From Elusimicrobiota bacterium (GTDB taxonomy: Bacteria > Elusimicrobiota > Elusimicrobia > UBA1565 > UBA9628), in NCBI GenBank assembly GCA_016182905.1, contig JACPFR010000056.1, forward strand, positions 1 through 64,000: a DNA stretch of 64,000 bases, given 5' to 3'. Numbering within the stretch: the first letter of the stretch is position 1; each line of letters opens with the position of its first letter. The notes beneath the pieces are model-generated. The model saw only the letters and a program-made list of their open reading frames with translations. It was not told where the DNA came from and did no database searches. The position numbers were made by a program, and so were the translations under genes. Shown here piece after piece: positions 60,257 through 64,000 of the stretch.

Positions 60257-60831
60257 CTCGGCACCTCCGCGAGCGGTATCCGGTAGCCCAGCTCGAGCTC
60301 GTCGGCGACCTTCGCGACGAGGCCGCCGGCCACGGCCGGCGCCGGGATATTGAACGCGTCGAAGCGCGTCTTCACCGTGCCGAACGCGGCGCCGTCCCCG
60401 ACGGCCGCCGACAGCGCGACGGGGTAGTCCGCGCCGCCGATCCGAAGATCGCCCTCGATCGCGGCCGCGCGGCCCTCGCGCAGGTCCGCCCACTCCTTGG
60501 CGCCGTAGGGCTTCGAGAGGAACACGAGCTCGGGCTGGACGGAAGCCTTCAGGATCTCGAGCACGTGCTTGTCCCGCGCCGGCTCGCCGCTGTCGAAGGA
60601 GGCGACGGGCACGGCGACGCGCAGGCGGCGGGCGCCCTTCTCCGGCACGGCCTCGACCTTGACGGCGCAGCTAAGGCCGGCCGGCTCGAGCTTCTTGAAG
60701 AGGAAGAGGCGCTTGCGCGTCTTCCAGGACACGCAGGCCTTGTCGGGCGCGAAGCCCGGGGTCTGCGCGGCGGCAGGCAGGACGGCCCCCAAGGCGAGGG
60801 CCGCGGCGGCGAGCATGGTTTTCGAGCTCAT
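60253..60831 (-). CDS. YceI-like periplasmic protein
   Basis: It has 192 residues with a signal peptide (TMLAAAALALGAVLPAAAQ). The mature part fits the YceI lipocalin-like beta barrel: VPVASFDSGEPARDKHVLEI, PELVFLSKPYGAKEW, VEGDLRIGG-like IEGDLRIGGADYPVAL. YceI proteins bind amphiphiles or isoprenoids. It follows the SDR after 2 nt and is part of the RND group. Confidence 0.75.
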   Translation of the reverse strand: MSSKTMLAAAALALGAVLPAAAQTPGFAPDKACVSWKTRKRLFLFKKLEPAGLSCAVKVEAVPEKGARRLRVAVPVASFDSGEPARDKHVLEILKASVQPELVFLSKPYGAKEWADLREGRAAAIEGDLRIGGADYPVALSAAVGDGAAFGTVKTRFDAFNIPAPAVAGGLVAKVADELELGYRIPLAEVPR

Positions 60832-60833
60832 GG

Positions 60834-61607
60834 TCAGGCCTCGCTCGCCGGCACCAATTTTTTGGACGCCGCCCAGAGCCGTCCGTTGATGAAGCCCGGG
60901 GCGAGCCGGCGCATGAACGCGAGCTGATTCGCCTGTCCGGGCCGGATCTCGAGCTCGCCGGCCTCGAGTGCGGCGAAGGAGCGCTTCACCAGCTCGTCGG
61001 TCGTCATCAAGGAGACGCCCTCGCCGTCGGCCATCGCCGCGGTCATGTCGGTCCTGACCCCCGGCGGCATGATCTCGACGACCTCCACGCCGGCTTCCTC
61101 CAGCTGGAAACGGAGCGACTGGGTGTAGGAGTGGATCGCGGCCTTGGTCGCGCTGTAGATCGGCGCGGCCGGCAGAGGAACGAAGGCGAGCCCGGAGGAG
61201 ACGTTGATCACGGCGCCCTTGTTGGCCGTGAGGAGGCCGATGAACGCGGAGGTCGTGCGGATCACGCCGCCCACGTTGATGTCCATCTCCGAGGTCAGAC
61301 CGGCGAGGTCCGCCGCCGGGGCCCTGAGGTTCTTGTAGAGGAGGACGCCGGCGTTGTTCATGAGGACGTCTAGCTTGGGGAATTCCTCCTTCACCCGGGA
61401 CGCGAGCGCCGCGATCTGAGCGGGATCCGCGGCGTCGCTCTGGATGACGTGCAGCTTCGGGTGCTTCGCCTTCAGCTCGTCGAGCGCCGCCCGGCGCCGG
61501 CCGGTCACGATGACCTCGTTGCCGAGCTCGACGAACTTGAGGGCGAAGGCGCGGCCGATGCCGGCGGAGCCGCCGGTGACGAGTACGGTGCGTCCGGTGA
61601 GTTTCAT
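60834..61607 (-). CDS. Short-chain dehydrogenase/reductase
   Basis: It has 257 residues. The NAD(P) site is VLVTGGSAGIGRAFA, then LMNNAGVL, catalytic Ser in VINVSSGLAFV and YSATKAAIHSYT with the Tyr-x-x-x-Lys pair. GRRR after the second strand suggests NADPH. It resembles DltE-type SDRs. The substrate is unknown. It lies 18 nt after the RND gene. Confidence 0.88.
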   Translation of the reverse strand: MKLTGRTVLVTGGSAGIGRAFALKFVELGNEVIVTGRRRAALDELKAKHPKLHVIQSDAADPAQIAALASRVKEEFPKLDVLMNNAGVLLYKNLRAPAADLAGLTSEMDINVGGVIRTTSAFIGLLTANKGAVINVSSGLAFVPLPAAPIYSATKAAIHSYTQSLRFQLEEAGVEVVEIMPPGVRTDMTAAMADGEGVSLMTTDELVKRSFAALEAGELEIRPGQANQLAFMRRLAPGFINGRLWAASKKLVPASEA

Positions 61608-61625
61608 GGCTTCATTCTCCTTGCG

Positions 61626-64000
61626 TCAGATCTCGAGGCTTTCCAAAGCTCTTTCGGCGGCCGCGGGCTTCGCGGACGGGGCCGCCGCGTCGAGCCCGCC
61701 GATGCGCCGGGCCCGCGCGAGCGACCACACCCGGAAGCGCTCGAACAGCGCGTAGGCCGCGGGCACGACGAACAAGGTAAGAAAGGTGGAACTCACTATC
61801 CCGCCGATCGCGGTCACGCCCATGCTCGTGCGCTGCGCCGACGCCTCGTTGAGGCCGACGGCGACCGGGATCATCCCCGCGACGAGCGCGAACGAGGTCA
61901 TCAGGATCGGCCGCAGGCGGTCGCGTCCGGCCCGGATCGCGGCCTCCATGTCGGGCATGCCGCGGGCCGTCAGCTGCTTCGTGCGGTCGACGAGCAGGAT
62001 CGAGTTCTTCGTCGCGATGCCGAGCAGCAGGATCATGCCGATCATCGAGTAGATGTCGAGCGACTGCCCCGTGAGCCACAGCGCGAGAAAGCCGCCGCTC
62101 GCCGCCAGAGGCAGGACGAGCATGATCGTCAGCGGCGTGATGAACGACTCGTACAGGCTCGCCAGCGCGAGGAAGATGAAGAAGACGGCGAGCCCGGCCG
62201 CGAGCGCCATGTTCACGATGAGCTCCTCGAAGTCCTCCGCCTGGCCCTCGAAGCGGTAGGCCACGCCGGGCGGCGGCTTGAGCTCGCCCGCCGCGAGCGA
62301 GCGGAACTCGGCCATCGCGCCGCCGAGCCCGGAGCCGCCCGGAGCCACGTCGGCCCCCAAGCGCACCGAGCGCGCCCGGTCGGAGCGGTTGACCGCCGCC
62401 GGCGAGCGCCCGGAGACCGCGCGCGCCGCGTCGGACAGGCGCACGAGCCGCCCGTTGACGTTCGGCACGAGGGTCTTGGCGAAATCCGCCTGGATGTCGC
62501 GCTGATCCTCCTGTAAGCGGACCCTGACGTCGTACTCGCGCCCGTCCTTGCGGTACACCGCGGGCGTCTCGCCCTCGATCTGGGCGCGCAGCTCGCGGCC
62601 GACGAGCAAGGTGGACAGCCCCAGGCGCCGCGCGCGCTCCTCGTCGAGCGCCGTCCGGCCCTCCGGCTTGCCCGGCTTCTCGCTCGTCTCCGGCTCGAGC
62701 AGGGCGGGGTGATTCATGAAGCGGGCGTAGACCTTGTCGGAGTAGGCGCGCAGGGCCTCGGCGTCCTGGCCGAGGAGGACGAGATTGAACGGGCGCATGC
62801 CCGCGCCGAAGTCGTCGTAGTCCTTCACGCTCGCGCGCCACGACGCGTAGGGCTTGAGCTCCTCGCGCATCAGGTTCTTGAAGGCCGTCGTGTTCATCGT
62901 CCGCTTCCTGCGGGGCACGAGCTCGACGTAGAAGTCGGCCTTGTGGGACTCGTTGTCGGCGTTGCCGACCGTGAGCTTGCTGGTCTTGACCTCGGGGTGG
63001 GCGCGCAGGAGGCCGTCCACCACGGCGGCCGCCTTGGCCGTCGCCTCAAGGCTCGCGCCGGGCTCGAGCTCGAGCGAGACCGAGAACTGGCCGTTGTCCT
63101 GGGGCGGGAGGAAGGTCTTCGGGACCAGGGCCGCGATGCCGAGGCTTCCGACGAACAGCGCGGCCGCGCCGGCAAGCACCGCCCACGGCCGTCCGATCGA
63201 GCGGCGCAGGGACCATTCATACGCCTCCTCGAGGCGCGTCTGGCCGCGGTCCACGGCGGCGAGCAGGCGGTCGAGCGCTCCCGCCTTCTTCTTCGCGCCG
63301 TGGCCGGAGCCGCCGGCGGCGAAGTACGCCGACATCATGGGCGCGATGGTCAGCGCGTCGAACAGGGAGATCGCCATCGCGAACACGACGGTGAGGCCGA
63401 ACTGCTTGAAGAACTGGCCGACGATGCCCTGAAGGAAGGCGATCGGCAGGAAGACGGCGATGACCGCCGCCGTCGTCGCGACGACGGCGAGCGCGACCTC
63501 GCGCGTGCCGTCGACGGCCGCCTTCTCCGCGGGCTCGCCCGCCTCCTGGCGCTTGAAGATGTTCTCGCGCACGACGATCGCGTCGTCGATGAGCAGGCCG
63601 ACGGCCAGGCTCATCGCGAGCAAGGTCATCATGTTGATGGTGAAGCCGAAGACGTACATCATGACGAAGGAGCCGAGCAGAGAGGTCGGGATCGCGAGGC
63701 CGGTGATCAAGGTCGAGCGGGCGCTGCCCAGGAACAGGAACACCACGACGAAGGTGAGGATGATGCCGAGGAAGATCGTCTCCTTGACGTCGTCGACGTT
63801 GTCCTTGATCGCCTTCGAGCGGTCCATGACGACGGTGAGCGTCGGGGCGCCGGGGCGGGCCGCCAGCTCCGCCTGGAGCTTGGCGAGCCGGGCCTTCACC
63901 GCGTCGACGACGGCCAAGGTGTTGGAGCCCGACTGGCGGTAGACCTGGACGTACAGCGCGGGCTTGCCGTTCCAGAACGCCCGGGTCTTCTCGTCCTGCA
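61626..64000 (-). CDS. RND efflux pump inner-membrane subunit (5' part outside window)
   Basis: The frame is open to the right edge, so the N-terminal part is missing; about 790 residues are visible. It is an HAE1/AcrB-like pump. The proton-relay Asp pair is in LAVGLLIDDAIVVRENIFKR, and the C-terminal repeat has LLGIATKNSILLVDRTKQL. Two periplasmic porter regions are present (for example SLELEPGASLEATAK). The tail ends AERALESLEI. The membrane-fusion partner is expected upstream, outside the window. Confidence 0.92.
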   Translation of the reverse strand, partial: QDEKTRAFWNGKPALYVQVYRQSGSNTLAVVDAVKARLAKLQAELAARPGAPTLTVVMDRSKAIKDNVDDVKETIFLGIILTFVVVFLFLGSARSTLITGLAIPTSLLGSFVMMYVFGFTINMMTLLAMSLAVGLLIDDAIVVRENIFKRQEAGEPAEKAAVDGTREVALAVVATTAAVIAVFLPIAFLQGIVGQFFKQFGLTVVFAMAISLFDALTIAPMMSAYFAAGGSGHGAKKKAGALDRLLAAVDRGQTRLEEAYEWSLRRSIGRPWAVLAGAAALFVGSLGIAALVPKTFLPPQDNGQFSVSLELEPGASLEATAKAAAVVDGLLRAHPEVKTSKLTVGNADNESHKADFYVELVPRRKRTMNTTAFKNLMREELKPYASWRASVKDYDDFGAGMRPFNLVLLGQDAEALRAYSDKVYARFMNHPALLEPETSEKPGKPEGRTALDEERARRLGLSTLLVGRELRAQIEGETPAVYRKDGREYDVRVRLQEDQRDIQADFAKTLVPNVNGRLVRLSDAARAVSGRSPAAVNRSDRARSVRLGADVAPGGSGLGGAMAEFRSLAAGELKPPPGVAYRFEGQAEDFEELIVNMALAAGLAVFFIFLALASLYESFITPLTIMLVLPLAASGGFLALWLTGQSLDIYSMIGMILLLGIATKNSILLVDRTKQLTARGMPDMEAAIRAGRDRLRPILMTSFALVAGMIPVAVGLNEASAQRTSMGVTAIGGIVSSTFLTLFVVPAAYALFERFRVWSLARARRIGGLDAAAPSAKPAAAERALESLEI

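Overview
The window is a gene-dense stretch of a GC-rich, Gram-negative-type bacterial chromosome. No intergenic gap exceeds about 150 bp. An RND efflux pump, a YceI-like protein, a family 9 glycosyltransferase, an FtsH protease and Sec signal peptides point to a didermic cell. Three proteins carry a signal peptide followed by a long Ala/Pro/Val/Ser-rich stretch; from memory this style is common in Elusimicrobiota. That assignment is an inference (about 50%) and needs a marker-gene tree.

Layout. Positions 1-4800 hold a partial zinc-finger gene, peptide deformylase, a three-gene ABC-2 exporter, a PilZ protein and a secreted Tiki/TraB-like protein. Positions 4891-9030 (minus strand) hold an AT-richer operon: two radical SAM enzymes with C-terminal cysteine clusters, a cluster-less pseudo-radical-SAM/SPASM protein, a GT9 glycosyltransferase and a 94-residue basic protein ending in four His-Xaa-Ser motifs. 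This is the best candidate for an undescribed peptide-modification system. Positions 9727-21373 (minus) are one long housekeeping run: HNH endonuclease, nnrD, tsaE, tsaB, rimI, a TPR protein, ispE, spoVG, tRNA-Gln, glmU, prs, rplY, pth, a small membrane protein and pmbA. Positions 21897-26899 (plus) hold arsM, a radical SAM gene, a glycosyltransferase and hrpB. Positions 26992-35351 (minus) run hpt, ftsH, folP, glmM, pdxJ, glmS, acpS and an aspartoacylase-like gene. Positions 35468-40995 (plus) carry a hybrid histidine kinase, chromate transporter, CheY-like regulator, ddl and a sodium/solute symporter.

Further right come a secreted protein with two GGDEF-like domains, a TSUP permease, a RuBisCO-like protein, a TumE-type toxin-antitoxin pair and the translation operon infC-rpmI-rplT-pheS-pheT-(zapB-like)-zapA-rarA. 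The end of the window holds a secreted EEP-family nuclease or phosphatase, a signal-peptide-bearing fused acyltransferase/acyl-AMP ligase, xseA-xseB, and a minus-strand group of an RND pump (cut by the window edge), an SDR, a YceI-like protein and a 42-residue membrane peptide.

Two themes cut across the window. Many first genes of transcription units have a -10-like hexamer only 5-9 nt before the start codon, which implies leaderless mRNAs. A short palindrome with core CTGTTTCCGGAAACAG recurs in intergenic gaps with other hairpins. Domain names come from motif recognition by eye; no database search was run.
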